Part shown: positions 38,785 to 49,972 of the stretch, piece after piece
Layout of the letters: each line of letters starts with the position of its first letter
Position numbering within the stretch: position 1 is the stretch's first letter
Source: Anniella stebbinsi
Lineage: Eukaryota > Chordata > Lepidosauria > Squamata > Anniellidae
Length of the DNA stretch: 64,000 bases
Direction of reading: 5' to 3'
NCBI GenBank assembly: GCA_029215795.1
Contig: JARDYH010000007.1
Span: 93,883,263 to 93,947,262, forward strand
Position numbers and translations under genes: made by a program
Notes under the pieces: generated by a model
What the model saw: the letters and a program-made list of their open reading frames with translations, nothing else
Told to the model about the DNA's origin: nothing
The model's database searches: none

Positions 38785-39000
38785 GGATGAGAGCCAACAC
38801 GGTGGCAAACTAAACTGGAGAGACCAGCATTCAGTTCCCCCCTGAGCTATGAAGTTCACTGGGCAAACCTGGGCAGTCGCCATCTTTCAGCCTAACCTAC
38901 CTCATGGGGCTGTTGTGAGGATAAAATGAATAGAAGAGCACACCATATACATCAGCTGGAGCTGCTAGGATGAAGGGTGGATAAAACTGAAATAAATAAA
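38785..39000 (+). mobile_element. tRNA-derived SINE
   Basis: A plus-strand copy of the family at 32680-32908. The degraded head (gagccaacacggtggcaaac) is followed by gaagttcactgggcaaacct, cagcctaacctacctcatgg, ggctgttgtgaggataaaat, and an A-rich end with aaataaataaaataa. Confidence 0.75.
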
Positions 39001-40109
39001 ATAATGAGAAATAAGAGTTAACCCCCCCCCCTTCGTCCACACTACTGGTGTTAAGCCTGGTGGTTAGCATGGCCAGTTGCAAAAGGAGACAGGATCCTTG
39101 AACTTTTCACAGTTGTCCAGGCAAGGAAATTGTAATGCAAGCCACACCTGCTGAAATCCCCTCTTCTATACCGCTGTGAAAAGTACAGGAGCCCAGCTCT
39201 CTTTTGCCTGTTGGTCAAAAGAACGAGACAAATAGCCTTAAATGCTGGTGAATTATAAACCAGATTTCTTCCTTTTTCCTTGGGTGCATCAGCATCGTGC
39301 TCTTCTATAGGCAAGAACAAACAACGGAAGAGAGAGTTGCCATGCCTACAGTCACAGCTGCCTGCTCTTATCGGGCTGGGAGTGGCCCTAGGATTTTCCA
39401 CTCTTCCCTCTGCCCCTGGCTTTATTACCTGCCTTGAAACCCATCCAAGAAACTGCAACTGGAAAGAGGTTTTCCCAATGTGTGTGGGAGTCATGTGATT
39501 GGCTGGAAGGCAAAGCATGCGGGCTGGGGAAGAGAAGTTTCCCACCGGGTTGAAAATCAGCAAGGACAGAGGTGTCCGAGGGGGGGCCTGAGCTGGATCC
39601 CCAAACAACAGTGAGAGCACCATGCCTGCTGGCACCAGCGGAGGTGGAGATGGGACACCCCTGAGAGCAGCCAGCACTGGAAGGGTCAGGGGGCAGCCAG
39701 GCTGGTGGGTCCAGAAGCTGTGACTCCTCAACCTGGTAGGGCCGAGGCTGGCTTGGTGAGAACACCAGGCAGGACAGCAAGTTAGCAAGAGAGGGCCAAG
39801 GGGCACGGTGTCTCCCTCTCCACTATGCACTCCATTAAAGGAACCGAATTCTCCCTTTTCCATGTCGTAATGGCTGGTATGTAGAAGGCACTTCCAGAAC
39901 CAGGCACTGTACAGGAGCCGCATTAAAGGAGAGCAAAACATGTTGTAGGCCACCCTCTCTCCATCTAGTGCCTGTGTGTTCCCCTGGCTTGTGACCTTGC
40001 TAGCAAATGCATTGCCCACTTGCCCGTTTTTGGGAATGAAAATATTGTGGAGTGTGGGTTTGTGGGTGGGACTCTTTTGCAATCGAGCTAATAAGGAAAC
40101 CCGGCTTTG
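39001..40109. other. Intergenic, one long uncharacterised open frame
   Basis: No known gene or repeat. The minus strand is open for 396 codons from 40241 to 39051, the longest frame here outside gene or transposon. The translation has no recognisable domain or conserved motif, and its first part lies in a SINE, so I treat it as chance. Confidence 0.5.
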
Positions 40110-40275
40110 GCTGGTTAGGTGGGTGCGCAGTAGCCCAGGGGGAGCAGCTGCTTTGCATGTAGAAGTTTGCAGGTCAGTCCCTGGCATCTGCAGGCAAAAG
40201 GGTCCCAGGTACCAATGCTGGGGCAGACCCCTCCCATTCACACTCCCTGAGAGTCAGAGCAGACCCAACGAGTAA
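40110..40275 (+). mobile_element. tRNA-derived SINE, second family
   Basis: It reads gtagcccagggggagcagct, gctttgcatgtagaagtttg, caggtcagtccctggcatct (B-box-like), then gggtcccaggtaccaatgct. Same family as 34330-34550. Confidence 0.75.
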
Positions 40276-40431
40276 GTACCCCACGGTGCAAGGCAGCCTC
40301 CAACAACTAGGCTGCAATGCTGTATGCACCCTCTTGAAAGTAGTGGGACTCACCTGAGTAAACAGGCGTAGGATCATGCTGCACAGAGAGGGTATTTATA
40401 TAGCTCCTAGTGTGTGAAAGGCTCTGCTATC

Positions 40432-40975
40432 TTGTTTATTTATTGCATTTTTATACCGCCCTATAGCCGAAGCTCTCTGGGCGGTTCACAAAGATTAAAA
40501 CCATGAAATCATTTTAAGAAATATAAAACAAACAACAATCTAAAACCACAAAATAACATACAATATAGAAAACACAACCAGGATAAAACCAAGCAGCAGA
40601 GATTAATACAGATTAAAATACAAATTTAAAACAGCAAGGGTTAAATTGGGTTAATTTAGCTGTTAAAATGCTGGGAAAATAAAAAGGTCTTCACCTGGCG
40701 ACGAAAGGAGTGCAAAGTAGGTGTCAGATGAACCTCTCTGGGAAGCTCATTCCACAGCCGGGGTGCCACAGCAGAGAAGGCCCTCCTCCTGGTGGCCACT
40801 TGCCTCACTTCCTTTGGCAGGAGCTCACCGAGAAGGACCCCTGAGGATGATCTTAAGTGTCCAGGCAGGTACATATGGGAGGAGGCGTTCTTTCAGATAA
40901 CCTGGCCCCAAGCCGTTTAAGGCTTTGAATGTTAATACCAGCACTTTGAATTGGACCCGGACCTGTTATATGTAA
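40432..40975 (-). mobile_element. L2-like LINE, 3' end with ORF fragment
   Basis: On the minus strand 40874-40656 reads ATRRRAFSAVAPRLWNELPR, EVHLTPTLHSFRRQVKTFLF, the terminal part of an L2-like ORF. Upstream traces are FKALNGLGPGYL-like. The 3' tail matches 30810-30883 (agagagcttcggctataggg, cggtataaaaatgcaataaa) and ends in AAAT repeats. This is a different subfamily from the ATT-tailed copies at 8698 and 28511. Confidence 0.82.
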
Positions 40976-40984
40976 TCCTTATAA

Positions 40985-41110
40985 CAGTCCTGCAAGGTAG
41001 CTTAGCCTTATTAGCCTCATTCTGCAGGTAGACTTAGGCTGAGAGAGAGCAGCTTGCCTAAGGCCACAGAGTGTCATAATGACAGAAGCAAGACTGGAAC
41101 AGTATGTGCG
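40985..41110 (-). repeat. MIR/CORE-like SINE fragment (probable)
   Basis: The plus strand gcaaggtagcttagccttat, ctcattctgcaggtagactt, aggctgagagagagcagctt, gcctaaggccacagagtgtc is the inverse of the MIR-type pattern (...GACCTTGGGCAAGTCACTT...CCTCATCTG...). Strongly diverged. Confidence 0.5.
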
Positions 41111-41420
41111 TGTGTGTGATCGATCCATTGCTCAGTTTCTTTGACAGGCTGCTACCAACACTGCTGTTTGAAATATTAAAGATGCATACCCATTTCTTGT
41201 ATGTGCATCTTACGGATATTATCATCTCAAGTCTTAGTATGGACTTGATTAATTACAAAGTTTATTTTTGTTTTTGACATTGAATCTCCAGTGGGAAATT
41301 GCAGGACTTGTGCAACCACTATCCAAGTTGCTCAAGTGATCTGAATGTTCATGATGTAGCAAAAATTATAATTCAGTGCAAGAAATTATTTTCACCTTGT
41401 CAAGTTTACATTGTAAACCA

Positions 41421-41520
41421 GCCATCCTCAACCTGGTGCCCTCAAAGTGTTTTGGACTACAACTCCCAGCACATGCTGGCTGTGAATGCTGGGAATTGTA
41501 GTTCTGCACACCTGGGAGTG
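41421..41520. repeat. Palindromic MITE-like repeat
   Basis: It reads gccatcctcaacctggtgcc, gttttggactacaactccca and gaatgctgggaattgtagtt, cacacctggga. Same family as 12319-12425. Confidence 0.7.
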
Positions 41521-41529
41521 GCCATTGTA

Positions 41530-43080
41530 AACGGTCACCTTAATCCGAACAAAGTCTAAGACTCACTGGTTGAAAGGTGAAGGTAGCAATCCTAGAAACA
41601 CCCGGAGCAAGTCTATTGAACACAGTGAGATTTACTTTTAAGTAAAGATGCTTACGTCAGAACTGTAGCACTGCAGGCAGACAAGAGTTCTTAAGACAGG
41701 TGAACGTGGCTGGAGTGAGATTTATTTCCGGTTGTGTTCACACGTTTCTCCGCTCCCTCTGCCCCCCCTCCCGCTCGTCAAACAGGTTTTTCAAACAATT
41801 CCAAACTTGTCAGAGGCAAGAAGTGCGCGCACCACAAGCAGCAATGGCTCTTTCAGCTGTCTGGGGAAAAACAGACACGTCTCCTTCCAGGCCCCAGAGT
41901 TGTCTTCCTTGGCTCGCAGCACACTCCCAGGAAAGCAAATGAGCCAAGGGCATTGCCAAAGCTCACCTACCCAGGTGGTGAATCAGCGTACAGTATCAGA
42001 TCCATGTCCCAGATCTACGAGTTGGGTCATTTTCAGGATTGAAAGCTTGTGAAAAGAAACGGGAAAGGGAAGACTCTGCCTGGGTCCCTCAGCACCACGT
42101 CCTCGCAATTGCGCATTTATGGAGTCAAGACCTAGTAATCCCGGACCGCCCTCTGCGAAGCAGGGAGTCCTTGTAACAACACTGCCTGTTTCCTCACTTT
42201 CCATGTCATAGCTCTCTGTGGAACTGTGTGGCTGCATTTTCCTGCCTGTATATCTCCCACATGGTTGTCTCCTGATCCTGCCTGACCCTGAATCTGTGTG
42301 TATGTATCGTTTCCATGACTCTTGCTTTGGGTGTTTCCATTACTCTGTGTGTGTGTGCGCGTGTGCATGCGCGCACTTTCCACTGCTCCCTCGGGCTCCG
42401 TGTGTGGGCCTTCCTCCCACCCAGAGGCCCAAAGCCTCTTCCATCGCCCAAGATCTCCTGGGGGTGGGGGGAGCGGATGAGTGATATGACTCACTGCAGC
42501 AGGCCTTGTTCTTATAATTTCAGGGTGTGGCACCCATTTGCTCCTTTGTTCACATCCAGGCTGTTGGGTGGGTGTTTTGTGTGTGTGTGTTTTGTTTTTT
42601 GTTTTGGCATGAGAGGGATTTTGCTGTGCAATCATCATCCAACATCCGCTCTGCTGACAGGGAAGGAAGCAAGGGGGGATCTCTGTCAGCTCTCTGGCTG
42701 AGCTTGTGCCAGGCTCACTCACGCTGCTAGTACTCTCTCTCCTGTCCCTCTGGAAGTACTGGGCCTTCTGAGCCTGTGGGCTGCCCCGTGTCTTGCTCTA
42801 CAGTTTGGCATTCACACTTCTGCCCCCTGCCCTGTTTCTCCGCTCGCCTCACAGGTCAACCAGGCTCCTCAGTCTGGCCCAATCAATGGTGTTGCTCAGA
42901 GTGACCATGAGCGCCCCATTTGTCTCTGGAAGGGTTCCGTGGCAGACTGTGTGCCTGCAGGGCTGCCTTCTGCCCTGCCCTCCTCAACAGAGCACATGGC
43001 TCGAGTCCTCTGCATTTCTGTGGTCACAGCTTTCTGCAAAGGCACAGGCCACGGGTCTTTGCTAGCTGCAGCAAATGATG
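41530..43080. other. Intergenic, no gene seen
   Basis: Low-copy-looking sequence with a TG/CG-alternating patch (42345-42376). ORFs on both strands here are short and featureless. Confidence 0.55.
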
Positions 43081-43596
43081 AATGCGTTCGGACAACACTT
43101 TTGTCAATGGTGGGTTGACACATCAACCAACAGTTGTGATTCTTGCAGGTACTCCCCACACAACATGTTCCTACACAACTATGGGTGGTTGGGGCTGGCA
43201 TTGAGTGGAGTAATAGTCAACCTGGCATCTGACTGACACAGTTCCTGCCCTCCCTCCTCCCTCAGTCCTCCCAGTGCTATCCCAGCAGCCTCTGTGAATT
43301 GTGCTGGCTGTAGCAGAGCAGCCGGCTTGGTTTTGGCCGCTCTTGCCAGGGGACTCTGAAGCCGGTGAAAAAAGCAACTCAATGGGTCGGAAAAACAACT
43401 GGCTCAGTTCAGACAACACCAAAACCACAGCTTGTGTGAGAAATCAACTCTGCAGCCAGTTGTGTTTCTCCAGTTGTTTTTCTGCCAGAAAAATTGACCG
43501 TGGGGTTGAACTTGCCTGACAGATGCCACAAATAGCCCAATTCACTGACAGTTGACCTAAAAACACCGGTGGTTTTTGTGTTGTCCGAATGCAGCC
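43081..43596 (+). mobile_element. Non-autonomous DNA transposon (TTCGGACAACA family), copy 1
   Basis: It starts aatgcgttcggacaacactt and ends gttgtccgaatgcagcc. The terminal inverted repeats carry TTCGGACAACA. The internal sequence includes ctccccacacaacatgttcc, tgggtggttggggctggcat, agtcaacctggcatctgact and cccagtgctatcccagcagc. It is inverted relative to the related copy at 59853-60382. Non-coding. Confidence 0.75.
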
Positions 43597-44108
43597 AATA
43601 ACCCATTTGTAGGGTTGGTGTCAAGGGTAGGCATGGTGGGGCTGCTGCTGAGGGCCCACAACTCAGCAGGGGCCCACTGACAAGAGCCCCGTGGACTCGC
43701 CCCTCCACTCTCCATTGCAACCTGTGTGTTCAGCTGCCCCTCAGTCTGGCCCAATCAATGGTGATGGTGAGGAGCAGCCAACTCCTCTCTGCCTGTCCAG
43801 CAAGCAAGTGGTAGCAATCACCAGGAAGAGCAGGAGCAGCTGGTGATAATGGCGCTGAGGAGGTTGACTCACTGAGGGAGGAGGCCTTGAACAAGCCCCC
43901 CCCCCAAACACTGTGGTGCCAACACTGCTCAGTTGGGACAGGCACAAGCCCCAGAGGATCTTTTCAATTGCAAGTCTGTGCTCTTCTAGGAACAGCACTT
44001 TTCCCCCCAGAGAAGTTTTGGAAGATAGAAAAAGCATAAGTGGAGGGAGGGGGGAAGCAAAGGGTGCCTGAAGAGGGGAGGGGGGCCTCCTTGAGCCAAT
44101 GTGTAGCA
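43597..44108. other. Intergenic, no gene seen
   Basis: About 500 bases with no recognisable feature. Confidence 0.6.
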
Positions 44109-44235
44109 CAACCTTCCCCAACCGGGTGCATTCCAGATATTTTGGACGACAACTCCCAGCATTCCTGGCCATTGGCCATGCTAGCTCAGGCTGACAGGGC
44201 TGGAGTGCAACACATCTGGAGGGTTGGGGAACACT
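44109..44235. repeat. Palindromic MITE-like repeat
   Basis: It reads accttccccaaccgggtgca, ttttggacgacaactcccag and aggctgacagggctggagtg, caacacatctggagggttgg, ggaac. Same family as 12319-12425, nearly full length. Confidence 0.75.
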
Positions 44236-44569
44236 GGCTTAGACTCTCAAGCATGTTTCCTTCATGCTAATGTTTAAATACACCCCCACCCTCTGGAGAA
44301 CATCACCACTGAAAATGGGCTCTGCCAATTCTATCTTGCGAGAGATTCCTAGCAATAACAAACATCTGGCAAGAAGCAGCAGCTAAACTCAGCTTCCAGA
44401 GCCAGTTATGCATAAACTAACCCCTGGGGGCACCTGCTGACCCCCCCTCCATCTCCTTTCCAAGAGCTGAATAAATATAGCCACGGTTTGCAACCAGATT
44501 TGGGGGGGGCCTATAATGAGCCAGGCAAATAGTTGGATAAATATTAGGCTTATTCTCACACAGGGGGAG

Positions 44570-44695
44570 GCAATCTTATGCTGGACTCCAACTCCCATCA
44601 GCCCCAGTCAGTTATCAGGGATTATTTATTATGATTATTTATAGTGGGAGCTGTCATCCTAAATATCTGGAGGGCAGGCACCAGGTTGGCCACCC
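44570..44695. repeat. Palindromic MITE-like repeat with A/T insertion in the loop
   Basis: The left arm is tggactccaactcccatcag and the right arm is gggagctgtcatcctaaata, tctggagggcaggcaccagg, ttgg. The loop contains an extra attatttattatgattattt. Confidence 0.65.
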
Positions 44696-44789
44696 TATGC
44701 CTATTAACAGGTGAAAGCTGGGACCCTCCGCCTCAGCTTCACCTTCCAGATGTGTTGGACTGCAGCTCCTTATACTTTTTCCATCCAAC

Positions 44790-45825
44790 ATGGTCTGATT
44801 CTGATTCACAAACTAGTGAAAAGCGGGCTAGATGGAACAACTATTAGGTGGATCCTCAGTTGGCTACAGAATCAGACTCAAAGAGTGCTTATCAATGGTA
44901 CCTTTTCACACTGGGGGAGTAACCAGCGGCTCAGTCCTTGGCCCAGTGCTCTTCAACATTTTTATGAATGATTTGGACAAGGAGGTGCAGGGAATGCTTA
45001 TCAAATTTGCAGACAACAGAAAATTGGGTGGGATCGCTAATACCCTGGAAGACAGAAATAAACTTCAAAGTGATCTTCGGCTTGTTGGGCTGAAAACAAC
45101 GTAATGAAATTTAATAGGGATAAATGCCAAGTTCTACACCTAGGAAGAAGAAACCAATTGCACAAAGAAGGGGGTTACTTGGCTAATCAATACGACAAGC
45201 GAGAGGATCTTGGAATTGTTGTAGATCACAAGCTGAATATGAGCCAACAGTGTGATGTGGCTGCAAAAAAAGCAAATGCTATTTTGGGCTGCATTACTAA
45301 AAGTATAGCTTCCAAATCGTGTGCGGTACTGGTTCCCCTCTATTCAGCACTGGTTAAGCCCCATCTTGAGTATTGCATTCAGTTCTGGGCACCACACTTC
45401 AAGAAGGATGCAGACAATCTGGAGCGTGTTCAGAGGAGGTCAACGAGGATGTTTAGGGGTCTGGAAACAAAGCCCTATGAGGAGAGATTGAAAGAACTAA
45501 GCATGTTTAGCCTGGAGAAGAAAAGACTGATAGCACTCTTCAAATACTTGAAAGGTTGTCACACAGAGGAGGGCCAGGATCTCTTCTACAGGAAGCCAGA
45601 TTCCGGCTGGACATCAGGAAAAGCTTCCTGACTGTTAGAGCAATATGACAATGGAACCAATGACCTAGGGAGGTGGTGATCTCTCCCACATTAGAGGCAT
45701 TCAAGAGGCAGCTGGACAGCCATCTGCCAGGGATGCTTTAAGGTGGACTCCTGCATTGAGCAGGGGGTTGGACTCACTGGCCTTATAGGCCCCTTCCAGC
45801 TCTACTATTCTATGATTCTATGGTC
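44790..45825 (+). mobile_element. CR1 LINE, 3' third of ORF2 and tail
   Basis: Pieces of the RT domain appear (KSGLDGTTIRWILSWLQNQT, VTSGSVLGPVLFNIFMNDLD, LIKFADNRKLGGIANTLED). They are followed by the C-terminal module in the frame 45104-45631 (MKFNRDKCQVLHLGRRNQLH, SQQCDVAAKKANAILGCIT, LVKPHLEYCIQFWAPHFKKD, ETKPYEERLKELSMFSLEKK). The RT box reads FADN instead of FADD. Frameshifts separate the pieces. The tail ctattctatgattctatgg at 45805-45823 is CR1-specific. Confidence 0.94.
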
Positions 45826-45839
45826 AATGGCTCTGCTGG

Positions 45840-46045
45840 CAGGAGATGATGCCATGGAGGCTCCGATGTCAGTGGGGCTGTGAATCTGCTCTGGGGCATA
45901 GTCAGAACTCTAAAGGAGCCATCCCAGGTGCTCTGCAATTGACAGGCCTCACACCTTGGAAAGCTCTTTCAGAATTCTGACTGAAACCTGGAGCAGATTC
46001 ACTGCCCCACTGACATTGGAGCCACCAGACTCCATGAAGAAGATG
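45840..46045. repeat. Foldback repeat related to 62359-62479
   Basis: The arms are gaggctccgatgtcagtggg, gctgtgaatctgctct and ggagcagattcactgcccca, ctgacattggagccaccaga. The central and right parts (aattctgactgaaacctgga) match the small MITE at 62359-62479. Confidence 0.6.
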
Positions 46046-47601
46046 GGAATTGTTGTTTAATACACCTGGAGGACAACTGGTTGTGGGAGGCAGCCAGTCT
46101 GTGGAGTTACCCGGCAGTAAGGTCCTTTGAACCCCATGCACAAGATGGAGTGCGCAGAAGAGAGGGCAAGCAGAGAGCCAATCGGGGTTTCTGAACTCCC
46201 TGAAGGAGGAGAGTTGCTTCCAGGGTAATTCTCTTAGAGTTGAACCCAAAGGACCCAGGTTCCAGATTCCGTGGGAGGCTGCAACCTCTCCCCCTCCCCG
46301 AGCTCCCTTTGGTTGAATGAAGGGGGATTCCTGAACCATTTTGCCTTTCTCAGCCTCCTTCATGCCAGAGTCATCTGCCAGTCAGCAATCTTGTGTGCGT
46401 GTTTTTGCAGGATGGGCATTTTTTGCTTCTTCAGTTGCCTTTGATTTCAGGTTATTTGCAGCACTGGGAGATTTAAATGCAGCTTGAATCATTTTCAAAA
46501 TAACCCAGATCAAGAGCCTGAGCATCACTTAGGACAATGCCACAGACTAGACTTTGGGGAAGCATCTTTCTCCCAGGCGGGTTGGAAAAAACAAAAAACC
46601 AACCCAACCCCCCTCGCACCAACCTCTTCTCTGATGGCATGAAGTGCCCTCCCTCCCTTTATGCTCAAAGGCACATGCCCTCCTCATTCATAGATTCCTC
46701 CCCCCCTGCCCAACTTCTGCTCAGAGGAGCTCAGAGGAGTCAAAGAAACATCCTGTCTCAGCAGGCTCTGTGTTTTCTAATCCCTGCGCTTCTGTTCTTT
46801 CCCCACCAGTTTAGACATTTGGTCTCCCACATCTAAAAACATCTTGCATATTCCCAGCTAGCATGGTGAATGTTTTGTCTTGTCTTCTGCTGCAGCAGAG
46901 CATTTGAAGCTGCAGCACCCACTCACCCCAACCTGAAGAGGCCCCATCCAAGAAAAGCATTTCCACTTGATGCTGCTGAATAAGTGTCTGCCAGGGTCCC
47001 CCAGGTCTTCTTCCCTGGACTGTAGAATGACTCTGGCAGTAGTCAAGGCGAGGGCCCCCTACCCTAAAATGAGCCCACATTCTGCACCAAACTCTGCACA
47101 CCGTGCAAATCAAACACATCTCTGTATTTCTTTCTGCTTCCGTTGCTTAGAGGGGAGGGCCCTGAAAGCCCCCCCCCCCCGAGCTTCTCTGATTACCAAG
47201 GTCATCTTTGCATCTACAAGGGCCAGACTTACTTTTGGTAGTGGTGGGGGGGAAGAAAGCGAGGTTCTCTGCCTGGTTCCACATTCTGCAGGCTTTTCCG
47301 CAGTTGTGAGGAATTGTGAAGAACACCCGAGTCCTGGCAACAGTGCTCCTGTGAGCTTTGCCTCCTGCCTGCTCTGGGAAAGGAATCCCCCCTCTCTAGA
47401 TTTAACCACAGAGTTCATTTCCAGCAGCTGTTGCAAATTATGCCAAACATCCAATGCAGTCTTGGTTCTGCTTCTGCAGGCTGGGGCAGCGGGGTGGGGG
47501 GAGTCCCTCACTGCCAGCCTCCCGGAGGTTTCCAAATCTTCCAAATTAGAAGCCTTCTTTTTTTAGGGGGGGGGCAGGAGCCTGAGTGAGGAGGGTGGGA
47601 A

Positions 47602-47641
<40 letters not shown>

Positions 47642-48467
47642 AGAAGCGAAGCAAGGATTCCGCCCTGCATTGGTGGGGAAAGATGAAAAGGTGGAGGCCA
47701 GGAGGTGCCCCCCCCCCATGGCTTCTCTTGTCCTGGAGGGCCTCACAAGCCCTTTCTCTTGACAATGGCATCCCTATGAAAGGCTGTGGCACGCAGAGCG
47801 AACTGGGGGCCTCTGCGCCGGCTGCAGACTCTGGTCTTCCGAAGTACGTCTCTGACTCCGATTCATTCAGACAGATGTGAAGGCCAAAGGTCCATGGGAG
47901 ACAGTCCTCACAGGGCAACAGCCAAGGACGGCGTGGGGTGAAGGCGGTGGATCAGCAAGGAGATCGGAGTCTGCCTGCCTGCAAGTGGGGAAGACACAGG
48001 CCCGGGGGGGGGGGGGGGCTCTCCTCCTCTTTTCCTGGCCTTTGCCCTGACTGTCATCTCCTCCTCTTTTGCAGGGAAATGTGCCTGGCCTTGCCAAACT
48101 GGGAAATGGTTTGAAAGTTTTAAAATGTTGCATCTGAGCCATGTGAAGCTAGTGAGGAAAGGTATGGGGTGGGGCTGGGGCTGCCTGCTTTATCAGGTGA
48201 GCCCAAGGGATGGTATCAGGAGCTGCTGGAGACTATGGATTCTTACCCCAGGAGTCACCTCAGATGTGAATCTGTGTGATCCGTGTCAGCTGAGAAATTC
48301 TGCAGGGTTGGATCTTCATTTCGATGTGAATTGGGCAGCTGTGCAGCAGATGAGGGCAATGGAAGGAACTCCCATTTTATTCCTGTAGCCATAATAGTGC
48401 TAGGATTTCAGAGAGCATAAACGCATAAATGCTCAGGAGTACTGCTTTTTTAAATATCAGGTTTGGC
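46046..48467. other. Intergenic, no gene seen
   Basis: Left flank of DIRS element B. It has C/G runs (47171-47180, 47710-47718, 48003-48017), a (GGCA)n array and otherwise plain sequence. No exon is recognised. Confidence 0.55.
47603..47641 (+). repeat. (GGCA)n microsatellite
   Basis: About ten tandem copies of GGCA. Confidence 0.95.
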
Positions 48468-48504
48468 AAATGTACGTTGCCTACCTGTAACCGTAGTTCT
48501 TCGA

Positions 48505-48660
48505 GTGGTCATCTGTGCATTCACACATTATTATGGGCTTGCACGCCGGCGCCGAGCTCGATCGGAAGATACTCCAATAGCTTAGATCCTTTTTGGCGGG
48601 AACCCCTCCCCCCACCGCCCTATTACGCATGCGTGGGTTCCCGCCTACCTCAGTTCATTG
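48505..48660 (-). repeat. Right inverted terminal repeat of DIRS B
   Basis: Pairs with 53011-53160. The shared stretch spans tattatgggct, gccggcgccgagctcgatcg, gaagatactccaatagctta, gatcctttttggcgggaacc and tattacgcatgcgtgggttc. The two copies are almost identical, again pointing to a recent insertion. Confidence 0.93.
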
Positions 48661-48777
48661 AGACCGTAATAGCCTCGTGAGTGAGATAGTGTATGTCATA
48701 GCTCCATAGTGCATGCGCAATAGTGTTCCCTATGACCCGGCATAATCAGCGTGGCCATGAGGGGACGGTGGGTGGGT

Positions 48778-48876
48778 TGTGTGAATGCACAGATGACCAC
48801 TCGAAGAACTACGGTTACAGGTAGGCAACCTACATTTCTTCTTCGTGGTCTCTGTGCATCACACATTATTATGGGC
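48778..48876 (-). repeat. Internal complementary region (ICR) of DIRS B
   Basis: On the plus strand tgtgtgaatgcacagatgac, cactcgaagaactacggtta, caggtaggcaacctac is followed directly by atttcttcttcgtggtctct, gtgcatcacacattattatg. It is the right end fused to the left end. It sits between the recombinase stop and the right terminal repeat, as in DIRS1. Confidence 0.9.
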
Positions 48877-48925
48877 GATTAATCAGCAAAAACACTTACC
48901 GGCGGAGGGGAGGCCCGCTGCAGCT

Positions 48926-49972
48926 TCACTGGAAAATAGCAGACAGGACAGAACGGCCAAACGAGGCGTCCTCCCGCGCTCTCACGTCCAGTCTATAATG
49001 CTTGACAAACGTTGAGTAGTTAGACCAAGCGGCCGCTCGACAGACGTCCAGCAGTGAGATTCCCTTGCTGACGGCTGTCGACGTTGACATTGCCCTTGTG
49101 GAGTGGGCGCGCAGGGGTTGTGGCTGCTCCTTGCCTGCCAATTGGTACGCCAAGGATATTGTCTGTACAACCCAACGTGCAAACCTTTGAGCGGAGACTG
49201 GGAGGCCCTTCCTGCTCCCCCCATAGCAGACAAAGAGTCTATTAGACTGACGGAAGGAAGCCGATCTGGACTTATAGAAAGCGAGCACCCGCCGCACGTC
49301 TAAGGAGTGCAGCTTTGTACTGAGCGGATCTTGTGGCGAGTCAAAGAAAGTAGGCAGGATTAGACTTTGGTTGAGGTGGAATGGCGACGATACTTTTGGC
49401 AAGAAGGTAGGGTCAGGTCTAAGCACAACCTTGTTGGCAAAAAATTGCGTATATGGTGGGTCTATCCGTAAGGCGCAGAGTTCAGAGCCACGTCTGGCGG
49501 AAGTGATAGCCACTAGGAAGGCTACCTTCAGCGTGAGCAGCCGGATATCCGCCGTAGCTAGTGGTTCAAACGGCTTTGCGCTAAGGGCCGTTAGGACCAC
49601 AGATAGGCTCCACTGTGGAATTATCTGTCGAAGCGGTGGGCAAATGTTGTGCAGGCCCTTCAGAAAGCATTTGACTATGGGGTGGGAGAAAACCGAATAG
49701 GTCTCGAGCCCGTCATGATTGCTAGAAATGGCGGCCAGATAGACCTTAATGGATGAGGGTTTCAAACCAGCCTCATGCAAGGATTGTAGGAAATTTAATA
49801 TATCCTGCAACGGACAAGACCTTGGGTCAGTATCCCGATGTAGCATGAATTGCTTGAACTTTTCCCACTTGTTCCCATAGGATAGTCGCATTGAGGGTCG
49901 ACGAGCCTCCCGCAGTATGGCCTGGACAGATAACGGTAAGTTCAGATCCTCCCATCTGGTCTTATGCGCCAT
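48926..49972 (-). CDS. DIRS B tyrosine recombinase, intact
   Basis: A 348-codon stretch from ATG 49972 (MAHKTRWEDLNLPLSVQAIL) to the stop at 48926. The frame stays open back to 50812, overlapping the RNase H ORF, so the true start may be upstream. The N-terminal helical domain reads SYGNKWEKFKQFMLH, SSIKVYLAAISSNHDGLE. The catalytic domain has the first Arg in TSARRGSELCALR, the H-x-x-R pair in LRAHSTRAMSTS, a Trp in AAAWSNYS (His/Trp position) and the nucleophile in FVKHYRLDV (TAT at 48998-48996). All expected residues are present. The enzyme would integrate circular cDNA without target duplication. The sequence AKPFEPLAT..IRLLTLKV.FLVAITSARR is nearly identical in element A. Compared with A, this copy has no stop or shift. 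Confidence 0.9.
   Translation of the reverse strand: MAHKTRWEDLNLPLSVQAILREARRPSMRLSYGNKWEKFKQFMLHRDTDPRSCPLQDILNFLQSLHEAGLKPSSIKVYLAAISSNHDGLETYSVFSHPIVKCFLKGLHNICPPLRQIIPQWSLSVVLTALSAKPFEPLATADIRLLTLKVAFLVAITSARRGSELCALRIDPPYTQFFANKVVLRPDPTFLPKVSSPFHLNQSLILPTFFDSPQDPLSTKLHSLDVRRVLAFYKSRSASFRQSNRLFVCYGGSRKGLPVSAQRFARWVVQTISLAYQLAGKEQPQPLRAHSTRAMSTSTAVSKGISLLDVCRAAAWSNYSTFVKHYRLDVRAREDASFGRSVLSAIFQ

Noticed and set aside
42132..42722. 196-codon minus-strand ORF with His/Thr-rich stretches
   Set aside because: It derives from a TG/CG-alternating simple repeat region.
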